From assembly GCA_964638245.1 (NCBI GenBank), contig CAZWZG010000150.1, positions 1-7,586 of the forward strand: 7,586 bases of DNA, read 5' to 3'. A model generated the notes under the pieces. That model was not told the DNA's origin. It did not search any database and worked only from the letters and a program-made list of their open reading frames with translations. Positions 1 through 5,694 of this stretch are shown in pieces. This DNA comes from CAZWZG01 sp964638245. Lineage in GTDB: Bacteria > Pseudomonadota > Alphaproteobacteria > Rhodobacterales > Rhodobacteraceae. The first letter of the stretch is position 1. Each line of letters begins with the position of its first letter. The position numbers and the translations under genes were made by a program.

Positions 1-181
1 CCTGAATGCGGACTGTGTCGCCGATCTTGAATTGGGTCTGCTCGTCATGAGCACGGTATTTCTTCGACTTCCGGATCGTCTTTTTCAGAACCGGATGCGT
101 GAAGCGACGCTCGACAGATACGGTGATCGTCTGGTCATTCTTGTCGGAGGTGACGGTGCCTTGCAGGATTCTCTTTGGCAT
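1..181 (-). CDS. rpsQ: 30S ribosomal protein S17, 3' end beyond window
   Basis: This encodes a primary 16S rRNA-binding protein of the small ribosomal subunit. Sixty residues are visible, starting MPKRILQGTVTSDKNDQ and containing the family block RRFTHPVLKKTIRKSKKY at about residues 25-42, which is diagnostic for S17. The reading frame is open to the window edge; S17 is usually about 75-85 residues, so roughly the last quarter is missing. The ATG at 181 follows a strong AGGAGG Shine-Dalgarno sequence lying inside the 3' end of rpmC, and only 3 bases separate it from the rpmC stop codon, so the two genes should be cotranscribed and probably translationally coupled. This is the standard rpmC-rpsQ order of the S10 operon. 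Confidence 0.97.
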   Translation of the reverse strand, partial: MPKRILQGTVTSDKNDQTITVSVERRFTHPVLKKTIRKSKKYRAHDEQTQFKIGDTVRIQ

Positions 182-184
182 CTT

Positions 185-391
185 TTAGCCCTCCTGAGCC
201 GCTGCTGCGGCCTTCTCGTTCAAAATCGTCTTCACGCGCGCTGCATCCCGGCGAACCGAGCGCATGCGAGCGGTGCTTTCCAGAGCGCCAGTGGCTTGCT
301 GGAAGCGCAGGTTGAAAGCTTCTTTCTTGAAGCCTGCAAGGAGATCCCGAAGCTCGTCGGGCGTCTTCTCACGAAGTTCTTGGGCGTTCAT
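185..391 (-). CDS. rpmC: 50S ribosomal protein L29
   Basis: L29 is a small helical protein near the peptide exit tunnel of the large subunit. The product has 68 residues, the usual length. The core FKKEAFNLRFQQATGALES (residues 21-39) followed by an arginine-rich helix with RMRSVRRD is typical of the family. The open frame extends 46 codons further upstream to 529, but that extension crosses the predicted promoter and matches nothing in L29, whereas the ATG at 391 gives the expected N-terminus MNAQELREKTPDELRDL. Its Shine-Dalgarno sequence is modest (AAAGGA/AAAGG 4-10 bases upstream). Normally rpmC directly follows rplP; here rplP lies about 5.9 kb away at 6293-6706, and rpmC seems to open a separate transcript from its own promoter at 472-500. 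Confidence 0.97.
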   Translation of the reverse strand: MNAQELREKTPDELRDLLAGFKKEAFNLRFQQATGALESTARMRSVRRDAARVKTILNEKAAAAAQEG

Positions 392-414
392 GCGCCTTTT
401 CCTTTTCTCAACAT

Positions 415-451
415 CACCGGCGGGCCCCGATAGGTCACCCTGATTCCGGTG
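415..451 (-). other. possible leader hairpin upstream of rpmC
   Basis: CACCGG (complement of 446-451) and CCGGTG (complement of 415-420) form a perfect 6-bp inverted repeat with a 25-base loop that can add a GGG/CCC pairing (422-424 with 438-440). It lies within the predicted 5' leader of the rpmC transcript and ends 23 bases before the start codon. It could be a leader fold; the stem is short and could also be chance in GC-rich DNA. Confidence 0.25.
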
Positions 452-471
452 GAGTTCGTGGTGAAGTGGGC

Positions 472-500
472 CGTATAGGGGTGTGCAGTGGGTCTGGCAA
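472..500 (-). promoter_or_regulatory. predicted sigma70-type promoter for rpmC-rpsQ
   Basis: On the minus strand there is TTGCCA (complement of 495-500), a 17-base spacer and TATACG (complement of 472-477, preceded by C, giving CTATAC in an overlapping reading). A run of six A residues lies just upstream of the -35 element. Spacing and hexamers fit a vegetative promoter of the type seen in Rhodobacterales. It would start transcription near 465, giving a leader of about 75 bases before the rpmC ATG at 391. Its position supports rpmC having a transcription start independent of the upstream S10 operon half. This was read by eye only. Confidence 0.7.
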
Positions 501-556
501 CCCCTTTTTTCAGTGATCTGGCGACCCAATTCTTGCGCCGCGCTGACCTGACCGAT

Positions 557-2515
557 TTAAGGGGATACGGTCGTTCGAAGGGGTGCCAACCAGTCTATCT
601 CGGCGATTCGTTGCCCAAAGTGCGCTGCCCCGGCCAGAGAATAGTGAGCAGAATCGAAGAGCGCTTTCTTTCCATCTGGTGTGAGAGCTGTACATTCTCT
701 CTTTTTTTCGTCGCAGATGAAATCAGACTTCCGCAAGAACGGCACATTCAGGTCGGCCGCCAGAGCCTCTAGCCGCTCGTTTCGTTCGTCTGATCCGGAG
801 GACCGCATTTCCCATGCAAGCCGGTTTAAGGCCTCCTGCGATCGAGGTGCATGTGTGCGAACTTGTTGGTCAACTAGTGTGAAAGTCCGATTTCCGGCAA
901 ATGACGGGGATTGTGACATGATCGCAGGTGTTTTACCCGCTGCGCGCACGATGTGAACAAACGATGGCAGAACATCTAAGTCCCTCCAGCGATAGCTGGT
1001 GGCCACGGCAATGACGTCCGCAGCCGCAAAGTTCTGAGACGCAACCAGGCTCGAAAAATCCGGCGCCGCTTGATGAAGTTGCATCCCGAAACGAGCAACC
1101 TGAAAATCGGGCTGGTACTCGGTGAACGCAGTTAGTGCGTTGTACATGTCCTTGCTATGGGAATTACCCACAAGAACAATTTTGACACTCGGTCGATCCA
1201 ATTTGAACCAAAGTTCATTAATTTCGGCCTCCGACGCAGTCGCTGCTCCGCTCACAGTGGGAGCTCCGAGGGGTTCGAATTTGCGCACTGGGCCCCAGGA
1301 GGCAAGCTGCAACTGCTCGTTGTCAGGCTCAATTCCGTCATAGAGCGCATAGAGACCATTCTGGCCCGGCATCACCGATGGACGCACGATTTGCAGGATA
1401 GAAACCATGGACACCGCCAAAGCCAGGCCGCCCAGGCTAACAATCAGTACTCTGGTCGTGACAGCAACCTTTCCGCGGAATGGTCGCTCGATTAGAAAAT
1501 AGCTTGCAGTCGCCGCTGCAAAACTCGATACGAGCCAAAGGGCGTAATCTGCATATCCCGGATCCAGCAAGGCAAGTCGACGACCAAAGGCGTAGATTGG
1601 ATAGTGCCAAAGGTAGAGCGAATAGCTAATAAGACCGACGGCGATAAAGGGGCGCGAGGACAAAAGGCGCGTCACGGCGTCTTTGGGGTCAGCAAAGCAA
1701 ATAATGAGTAAGGCTCCACAAACCGCGCCCAGTGTCCCAAGCCCCGGATGGTTCCAATCCAACTTGACAAAAACAAGGCTAGCAAGGATCAGGCCTAGCC
1801 CTAGGATCGGCATGACGCGACGCAATGCGAAAGATGAACCAAACGTCGGGTCACGCAGCAATATGTGTCCCAGAATGCCGCCCGCAAGGAGTTCCCATAC
1901 TCGACTTGCAATCATGTAGAATGAAAATGACGGTGACGTATGGGTTAGATACGCCGCTCCGAGAAATCCAAAAAGGATCACCGCAAGCCCAATTACCAGG
2001 GTGACCACGGAATTCCAACGGAGCAAGGCGACGTAGATGAGCGGGAAAACCAGATAGAACTGTTCCTCGACTGCCAAGGACCATGTGTGCAGAAGTGGTT
2101 TAATCAAGCCGGAAGCAACGCCGTATTCCTGGCTATCAAAGTACCAGAATGCATTTGACACAAAACCAATTGACGCCAAAGCAGACCAACCAAGTTCGTT
2201 CAATTCGCTGGGAACCAAGATGTAGCCCGCCGCGGCAAGCGTTGCCACAAGAACAACTAGTAGAGCCGGCAGCAGACGGCGCGCTCTTCGCTCGTAGAAT
2301 TGCAGCAAAGAGAACTGCCCGGTCTGATCAAGCTCGTGGCGGACCAAACTAAAAATCAGAAACCCGGATATAACAAAAAAAACGTCTACGCCCAGGAAAC
2401 CGCCTCGCAAAAGCTTGGATCCGGCTACAGTCAGATCAAGATGATAGATGAGGACTGATAGCACGGCGATCGCGCGCAAGCCGTCGATCTCAGGGCGGTA
2501 AACGACTTTAGCCAC
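557..2515 (-). CDS. OafA/YrhL-type membrane acyltransferase with C-terminal SGNH domain
   Basis: This is a 652-aa integral membrane O-acyltransferase of the type that transfers acyl, usually acetyl, groups to LPS, exopolysaccharide or peptidoglycan. Residues about 8-375 form the acyltransferase-3 domain: YRPEIDGLRAIAVLSVLIYH carries the conserved His25, followed by GGFLGVDVFFVISGFLI (38-54), WSLAVEEQFYLVFP (145-158) and YSLYLWHYPIYAF (298-310), with about ten membrane helices. Residues about 440-645 form an SGNH hydrolase-like domain with GNSHS (nucleophile Ser452) and DSAHYS (Asp621, His624). The GTG at 2515 is preferred because AGAAGG lies 9 bases upstream and the product then starts just before the conserved YRPEIDGLRA. 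An ATG at 2548 adds 11 unconserved residues and lacks a clear ribosome-binding site. Base composition is lower than in neighbours (60-base samples at 2161 and 2341 are 47% and 40% GC), suggesting transfer. The substrate cannot be told from sequence. Confidence 0.92.
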   Translation of the reverse strand: MAKVVYRPEIDGLRAIAVLSVLIYHLDLTVAGSKLLRGGFLGVDVFFVISGFLIFSLVRHELDQTGQFSLLQFYERRARRLLPALLVVLVATLAAAGYILVPSELNELGWSALASIGFVSNAFWYFDSQEYGVASGLIKPLLHTWSLAVEEQFYLVFPLIYVALLRWNSVVTLVIGLAVILFGFLGAAYLTHTSPSFSFYMIASRVWELLAGGILGHILLRDPTFGSSFALRRVMPILGLGLILASLVFVKLDWNHPGLGTLGAVCGALLIICFADPKDAVTRLLSSRPFIAVGLISYSLYLWHYPIYAFGRRLALLDPGYADYALWLVSSFAAATASYFLIERPFRGKVAVTTRVLIVSLGGLALAVSMVSILQIVRPSVMPGQNGLYALYDGIEPDNEQLQLASWGPVRKFEPLGAPTVSGAATASEAEINELWFKLDRPSVKIVLVGNSHSKDMYNALTAFTEYQPDFQVARFGMQLHQAAPDFSSLVASQNFAAADVIAVATSYRWRDLDVLPSFVHIVRAAGKTPAIMSQSPSFAGNRTFTLVDQQVRTHAPRSQEALNRLAWEMRSSGSDERNERLEALAADLNVPFLRKSDFICDEKKRECTALTPDGKKALFDSAHYSLAGAAHFGQRIAEIDWLAPLRTTVSP

Positions 2516-2637
2516 ACCAGCGTCCCTTCTGCCATCGTCGCAGGACATCGGTGAAAAACACGAAGATCCCTACCGCTCAGTGAAATTCATTGCGTTAGAA
2601 GTCAACCGTTTTGCCGCACTAGGAAGGCCATAGTGTA

Positions 2638-2650
2638 CTGACACCGTCAG
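2638..2650. other. short inverted repeat over oxygenase gene stop
   Basis: CTGAC-ACC-GTCAG is a perfect 5-bp inverted repeat that includes the TGA stop of the oxygenase gene at 2647-2649. No T-tract follows on either strand, so it is at most a weak transcript-end structure. The rest of the 131-base gap up to the acyltransferase start holds a TTGACT at 2600-2605 (minus strand) that could be a -35 element, but I see no matching -10 box. Confidence 0.25.
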
Positions 2651-3252
2651 CCACCCCAAGCGTAATTGAAACTCACACTAATCCGATCATCTTCCGCTAT
2701 GTTCATCGGGACCTCATGGCGCAGCCACGACTCCCAAAGCAACACATCCCCCACCTTCGGCGCGACGTAAACAAACTGGCGCAAATCCTCGGGTGCGTCC
2801 TTGGCGCGCGGCGGGCTGGCCATCATCATCGCCAGCCGCGGATCCTCGAACTTGATCGCCGCGCTGCCTTCGGGAAGGGACACATACGTCGTCCCCGAAA
2901 TCACCGAATGCGGGTGAATATGGCCGGTGTGGATGCCACCTTCGGGCAAGATGTTGATCCAGATATCCTCAAGCTTGAGGTCCTTTTCCCCGAGATCAAA
3001 CGCGCAGTCCTTGGCAAAAGCGGCCACATGGGCATCCAGCGCCTTCACCACATCCGCAAAAATCGGAAACCGCCACGGCAGATCGGTCAGCGAGGCATAG
3101 CTGGTGTACCCCGGAAACCCTTCCGTTTCGCACCACGCCTGCCCTGCCTCATCATCCTGGGCAATCGAATAGCACGACGCTTGAAGCTCGTTCATGTCGA
3201 TGCCGTCGAGGCTGGAGTGATACAGGCGGGTCGCAAAAAGGGATCGCAGCAT
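2647..3252 (-). CDS. TIGR02466-type putative 2OG-Fe(II) oxygenase
   Basis: This 201-aa soluble protein resembles the TIGR02466 / 2OG-FeII_Oxy_5 group of predicted 2-oxoglutarate and iron(II)-dependent oxygenases. The sequence shows a His-rich metal-site block HTGHIHPHSVISGTTYVS (residues 108-125), the KFEDPRL strand (134-140), then GDVLLWESWLRHEVPMN (168-184) with the likely distal His179, and RISVSFNYAW (190-199) with Arg190 as a candidate 2-oxoglutarate anchor. Residue roles are inferred from the family pattern. The open frame extends to 3318, but the ATG at 3252 has AAGGAG 9 bases upstream and overlaps the previous gene's stop by one base (TGATG), indicating translational coupling to the Pr6Pr-type membrane protein. 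The substrate is unknown; family members often sit beside unrelated metabolic or surface genes. Confidence 0.82.
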   Translation of the reverse strand: MLRSLFATRLYHSSLDGIDMNELQASCYSIAQDDEAGQAWCETEGFPGYTSYASLTDLPWRFPIFADVVKALDAHVAAFAKDCAFDLGEKDLKLEDIWINILPEGGIHTGHIHPHSVISGTTYVSLPEGSAAIKFEDPRLAMMMASPPRAKDAPEDLRQFVYVAPKVGDVLLWESWLRHEVPMNIAEDDRISVSFNYAWGG

Positions 3253-3857
3253 CAGACCGTACTCCTTCGCCCGACAATGACCTTGGTGACCAGAACAAGC
3301 CCCCCGCCAAGAACGCAAAACCCGACGGCAAGACCGATGATGTTAACGGCCAGCGCGCTAAGGCCCAACTCGGGCAGGTTCAAGAACGGATAGGGGTAAA
3401 AGCCCGACCCCGACGCGCGCACAAGGGCCAAGACGCAATACACAAGGGGCCAGACCATCGCCACCGGCGCCATCCACCAGCGCACATTCGCACGGTCGGC
3501 AAAGGCCAGGAAATGGAACAGCGTAATCGCGGGAACAATCGTGTGCACCAGATGATCCGCCACGAACAGCAGGCCTTCGGGATCCCACAGCTGCGCCAAC
3601 ACAGCGTGGTACACCAACCCGACCCCGACAATCGCCGCGGTCAACGCCACGTGAAGCGCAGCGGGTGGCGTCCGGTCCGACGCTGCCAACCACAACATGA
3701 AAGCGGCCACGAAGGTGTTCGTCAGAATGGTGAAGAACTGGGACAGATAGGCGAGCGCGCCGAAAACGGACCCCTCAACCTCAGTCGACAGGATGACACG
3801 CAACACAAGACCCGCCAGGGCAATAAGGCCAAAGAGAAGTGCGGCGATGCGAGCCAT
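3252..3857 (-). CDS. Pr6Pr-type six-helix membrane protein
   Basis: This 201-aa integral membrane protein of unknown function has six predicted helices at about residues 5-22, 33-56, 66-88, 99-118, 127-146 and 166-192. Conserved-looking blocks are SQFFTILTNTF (39-49), DHLVHTIVPAITLFHF (101-116) with two His residues in or near a helix, and YPYPFLNLPELG (154-165). These match the pattern of the Pr6Pr family, named for prolines in six helices; the assignment is from memory of the family, not a search. No signal peptide beyond the first helix is evident. The start at 3857 has only a weak GGGA ribosome-binding sequence, which abuts a long hairpin (3865-3925). The gene ends in a one-base overlap with the oxygenase gene, so the two proteins are probably made together. 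Confidence 0.75.
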   Translation of the reverse strand: MARIAALLFGLIALAGLVLRVILSTEVEGSVFGALAYLSQFFTILTNTFVAAFMLWLAASDRTPPAALHVALTAAIVGVGLVYHAVLAQLWDPEGLLFVADHLVHTIVPAITLFHFLAFADRANVRWWMAPVAMVWPLVYCVLALVRASGSGFYPYPFLNLPELGLSALAVNIIGLAVGFCVLGGGLVLVTKVIVGRRSTV

Positions 3858-3864
3858 GGGCGAT

Positions 3865-3925
3865 CCCGGTTGCGATCCGATGCGTGACGCTTCTTACGGA
3901 GCGGGCGCATCGGACGCAACTCGGG
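3865..3925 (-). other. long intergenic hairpin before the Pr6Pr-type gene
   Basis: Positions 3865-3884 pair with 3906-3925: four outer pairs (CCCG/CGGG), a one-base bulge at 3921, six pairs (3869-3874 with 3915-3920), a bulge at 3875, then nine perfect pairs (3876-3884 with 3906-3914), closing a 21-base loop. That makes 19 base pairs. It begins 7 bases after the stop codon of the SnoaL-like gene and ends 7 bases before the next ATG, so the outer stem includes part of the only ribosome-binding-like sequence. There is no T-tract, so it is not a standard terminator. It may act in mRNA stability, processing or translational control. Confidence 0.7.
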
Positions 3926-3932
3926 CCACGGA

Positions 3933-4703
3933 TCAGAACTTGCCGTTCTCATGCGCCATCTCAGCCGGGATCGGCGAGACGACATCCCAGTGCTCGACAA
4001 TCAACCCGTCTTCGACCCGCCAAAGGTCAAAGAACGCCCAAGGCGCGCCGCCCATCACCGCATCGCTAGCCACGAAGACAAAGTTGCCCTCGGCCACCAC
4101 GATCTGCGGCTCGAACTTGGTGATCGTGATCCCTTGCGCCGCCAAGGCTTCAATCGCTGCGAACAGACCCGCCGCCCCGTCCGCAATCGTCGGGTTATGC
4201 TGCATGTAAACGGCGGGGTTCATGTAATCAGTCAGCCGCTCGGGCGCGGCCCCGCCAAGGACGTCCCGCACGAACCCAAGGACCAGCGCCTTGTTCTCTT
4301 CGGTCTTGTCCAGATCTGTGATCTCGACCGCCCCATCGGTCATGGTCCGCCCGGATACCGTCGTCTCCGGCTCGGGCTGCAGGTTGTCCCAATGCTCGAC
4401 AATCACACCATCCTCCACGCGGAAAACATCGAAGGCGACCATCGTTTCGGCGCCAAGAAGCTGCGCGCTGGAATAGGTCGTGTGCAGGACGACAAGGTCA
4501 TCCTCGGCGATGACGCGGTGCACCTCCGCCGTCAAACCGCTCTCTTTCAACGCCGGCAGGATCTCAAGGATCGCCGCCCGGCCCGTCGGGATCGCGGGGT
4601 TATGCTGGATATAGTCTTCGGCCAAAAGCGGTTTGGCCGCCTCTGGGTCGAACTGCACGAAAAGCGCGGTGAGCGCCTGAAGGACGAGGTCTTTTGCGGA
4701 CAT
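3933..4703 (-). CDS. tandem SnoaL-like / NTF2-fold protein
   Basis: This 256-aa soluble protein is built from two homologous SnoaL-like (NTF2-fold, polyketide cyclase-related) halves. The first half (about residues 1-112) has YIQHNPAIPTG (31-41) and FDVFRVEDGVIVEHWD (91-106); the second (about 135-246) has YMQHNPTIADG (166-176) and FDLWRVEDGLIVEHWD (225-240). The repeated QHNP and EDGxIVEHWD motifs show an internal duplication joined by a Glu/Thr/Asp-rich linker (111-134). The fold is used by small-molecule cyclases, isomerases and aldol-type enzymes, and also by non-catalytic binding proteins, so the reaction is open. The ATG at 4703 follows GGAGA 8 bases upstream. It is divergently paired with the HxlR regulator across a 91-base region with palindromic repeats, so it is the most likely regulatory target. 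Confidence 0.88.
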   Translation of the reverse strand: MSAKDLVLQALTALFVQFDPEAAKPLLAEDYIQHNPAIPTGRAAILEILPALKESGLTAEVHRVIAEDDLVVLHTTYSSAQLLGAETMVAFDVFRVEDGVIVEHWDNLQPEPETTVSGRTMTDGAVEITDLDKTEENKALVLGFVRDVLGGAAPERLTDYMNPAVYMQHNPTIADGAAGLFAAIEALAAQGITITKFEPQIVVAEGNFVFVASDAVMGGAPWAFFDLWRVEDGLIVEHWDVVSPIPAEMAHENGKF

Positions 4704-4733
4704 TGTAGTGTCTCCGAATCAAGTTGAATTCCA

Positions 4734-4778
4734 TATCCGCACTTGGTATCAAATACGCACCACGTATCAATTACGCAC
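4734..4778. promoter_or_regulatory. predicted HxlR operator repeats in divergent promoter region
   Basis: Two near-identical units TATCAA(A/T)TACGCAC start at 4747 and 4765, 18 bases apart. Each contains a palindrome: GTATCAAATAC at 4746-4756 (perfect GTAT/ATAC arms) and GTATCAATTAC at 4764-4774 (GTA/TAC arms). A shorter relative, TATCCGCAC, lies at 4734-4742. The region sits between the divergent HxlR and SnoaL-like genes, where an HxlR-family dimer would be expected to bind. TTGGTA (4743-4748) and, on the opposite strand, two TTGATA sequences within the repeats could be -35 elements, so bound regulator could block both promoters. The assignment is inference. Confidence 0.6.
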
Positions 4779-4794
4779 TTTAAAGGACCCTGGT

Positions 4795-5166
4795 ATGCTT
4801 CCCGTAACCATCACCAGTAAAGAGCATGGCGAGGCCTGCCCGATCCGTCAGGTCCTGTCCAAGGTCACCGGCAAATGGACGATCCTGATCGTGCTCTGCC
4901 TCGAAGACGGCCCGCTCCGCTTTGGCGAACTCAAACGCACCGTCGGCGACATCACCCAGCGGGTGCTGACCGAAAACCTGCGCACACTGGAACGCGACGG
5001 CTACCTGACCCGCACCGTCGACCCCGGCCCGCCAGTGGCGGTCAGCTATGAACTGACGCCGCAGGGGGAGGCATGGCTGAAGCACTTAAGAGACATCGTG
5101 ATCTTTTCCGCCAAGACGTTTGAGGACGTGAAGGCTGCGCGAGAGGCATATGACGCGCGCGCCTGA
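4795..5166 (+). CDS. HxlR-family winged-helix transcriptional regulator
   Basis: This is a 123-aa DNA-binding regulator. The family hallmark CPIRQVLSKVTGKWTILIVL begins at Cys15, followed by DGPLRFGELKRTVGDITQRV and LTENLRTLERDGYLTRTV (recognition helix and wing) and SYELTPQGEAWL (about residues 81-92). HxlR proteins act as dimers; in relatives such as YodB and HypR the N-terminal Cys senses electrophiles or oxidants, and Cys15 here is in the equivalent place, so such sensing is possible but unproven. The frame is open from 4708, but the ATG at 4795 has AAAGGA 8 bases upstream, gives the usual family N-terminus, and leaves the palindromic operator outside the coding region. The gene is divergent from the SnoaL-like gene and convergent with a small membrane protein gene whose stop lies 3 bases away. 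Confidence 0.92.
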   Translation: MLPVTITSKEHGEACPIRQVLSKVTGKWTILIVLCLEDGPLRFGELKRTVGDITQRVLTENLRTLERDGYLTRTVDPGPPVAVSYELTPQGEAWLKHLRDIVIFSAKTFEDVKAAREAYDARA

Positions 5167-5175
5167 CCCTCAGGC
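5161..5175. terminator. hairpin shared by two convergent stop codons
   Basis: GCCTGA-CCC-TCAGGC is a perfect 6-bp inverted repeat. Each arm contains the TGA stop codon of one of the two convergent genes (5164-5166 plus strand, 5170-5172 minus strand). GCGC at 5157-5160 and 5177-5180 can extend the stem past a one-base bulge. No T-tract follows in either direction, so this may be a weak bidirectional transcript end, not a strong rho-independent terminator. Confidence 0.35.
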
Positions 5176-5397
5176 CGCGCTCAAAAACCCGGCCATCAAC
5201 GAGATGAACGCGCCGACATGGACGATCATGATCGCCCGATCCTTCCACATCACGCCAACGGCGAACCAAAGGATGATGCCAACGATGAAGGCATAGACGT
5301 TCCACGGCGTCATATTCATACCCGTCAGACCATAGCCCACCAGTTGCACAGCCGTCGCGATCCACTTGACGATATCGACGGGTTTCATGGTTTCCAT
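5170..5397 (-). CDS. small three-helix membrane protein of unknown function
   Basis: This 75-aa hydrophobic protein has three predicted membrane helices at about residues 9-26, 33-50 and 55-72, joined by short loops (GMNMTPWN and WKDRA). I recognise the general look of a small conserved membrane protein from Rhodobacterales, possibly the DUF6552 group, but cannot confirm that and no function is known to me. The frame is open to 5457, but the ATG at 5397 has CGGAG 6 bases upstream, while the ATG three codons later is too far from it. It converges with the HxlR gene, with 3 bases between the stop codons. The size is like that of half-transporters such as SemiSWEETs, but I see no clear family motif, so that is only a thought. 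Confidence 0.7.
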   Translation of the reverse strand: METMKPVDIVKWIATAVQLVGYGLTGMNMTPWNVYAFIVGIILWFAVGVMWKDRAIMIVHVGAFISLMAGFLSAA

Positions 5398-5417
5398 TGG
5401 AGGCTCCGATCCAAAGC

Positions 5418-5446
5418 GCGTTAGATCGGGCTCGTCGCATTGGCAA
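5418..5446 (-). promoter_or_regulatory. weak promoter candidate for the three-helix membrane protein
   Basis: On the minus strand TTGCCA (complement of 5441-5446) is followed after 17 bases by TAACGC (complement of 5418-5423). The -35 element is identical to the one before rpmC, but the -10 element is poor. It is well placed, about 20 bases before the start codon at 5397. Confidence 0.3.
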
Positions 5447-5473
5447 CGCAGAGACACAAGATCGGAAAAGCAC

Positions 5474-5600
5474 GGAGGGCAGCGCCCGAGCCTGGGAGGG
5501 CGCGTTCACCTCGGTTGATCAGCTTGATTTATGGTGCAATCCACATCTTCCACCGACGCTTCTTGAAACGTCGCAAAGGCGCCCTCCCGTGGGGAAGGGT
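5474..5600. repeat. structured repeat element, copy 1 (decayed right arm)
   Basis: The left arm at 5474-5503 starts GGAGGGCAGCGCCCGA and ends GGGAGGGCGC; the right arm at 5567-5600 starts AACGTCGCAAAGGCG. Positions 5494-5503 and 5579-5588 form a perfect 10-bp inverted repeat. The left arm matches copy 2 at 5695-5724 and the right arm matches copy 2 at 5789-5820 in the same order and spacing (93 and 94 bases between arm starts), and the interior is also recognisably related. The outer part of the right arm has diverged, so the outer stem is lost. No coding capacity is convincing. Confidence 0.75.
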
Positions 5601-5610
5601 GAAAGGCGGT

Positions 5611-5648
5611 TCGGCCAACGGCCGATGAAAGGTCCGGTGGACCTTTCA
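5611..5648. repeat. pair of adjacent palindromes between repeat copies
   Basis: TCGGCC-AAC-GGCCGA (5611-5625, 6 bp) is directly followed by TGAAAGGTCC-GGT-GGACCTTTCA (5626-5648, 10 bp perfect). Both are perfect stems with three-base loops. They lie between the two copies of the larger repeat and could be REP-like palindromes or part of a composite element. The following stretch up to 5694 is GC-rich with no gene I can support. Confidence 0.7.
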
Positions 5649-5694
5649 GGCCTCGAACGCGCGGAACACGCCGGACGGGCGCGCGTCTGAGCGC

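Noticed and set aside
2583..2605. Promoter for the acyltransferase based on TTGACT on the minus strand
   Set aside because: No acceptable -10 hexamer at 16-19 bases spacing, so not reported as a promoter.
2716..3393. 225-codon plus-strand open frame opposite the oxygenase and membrane protein genes
   Set aside because: Antisense shadow; the two minus-strand genes are supported by motifs and a coupled stop/start overlap.
3951..4727. 258-codon plus-strand open frame opposite the SnoaL-like gene
   Set aside because: Arg/His-rich translation typical of an antisense frame; the minus strand encodes a clear duplicated domain protein with a ribosome-binding site.
4708..4794. N-terminal extension of the HxlR regulator from an ATG at 4708
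   Set aside because: It would translate the palindromic operator repeats and add 29 residues not found in the family; the ATG at 4795 has a good ribosome-binding site.
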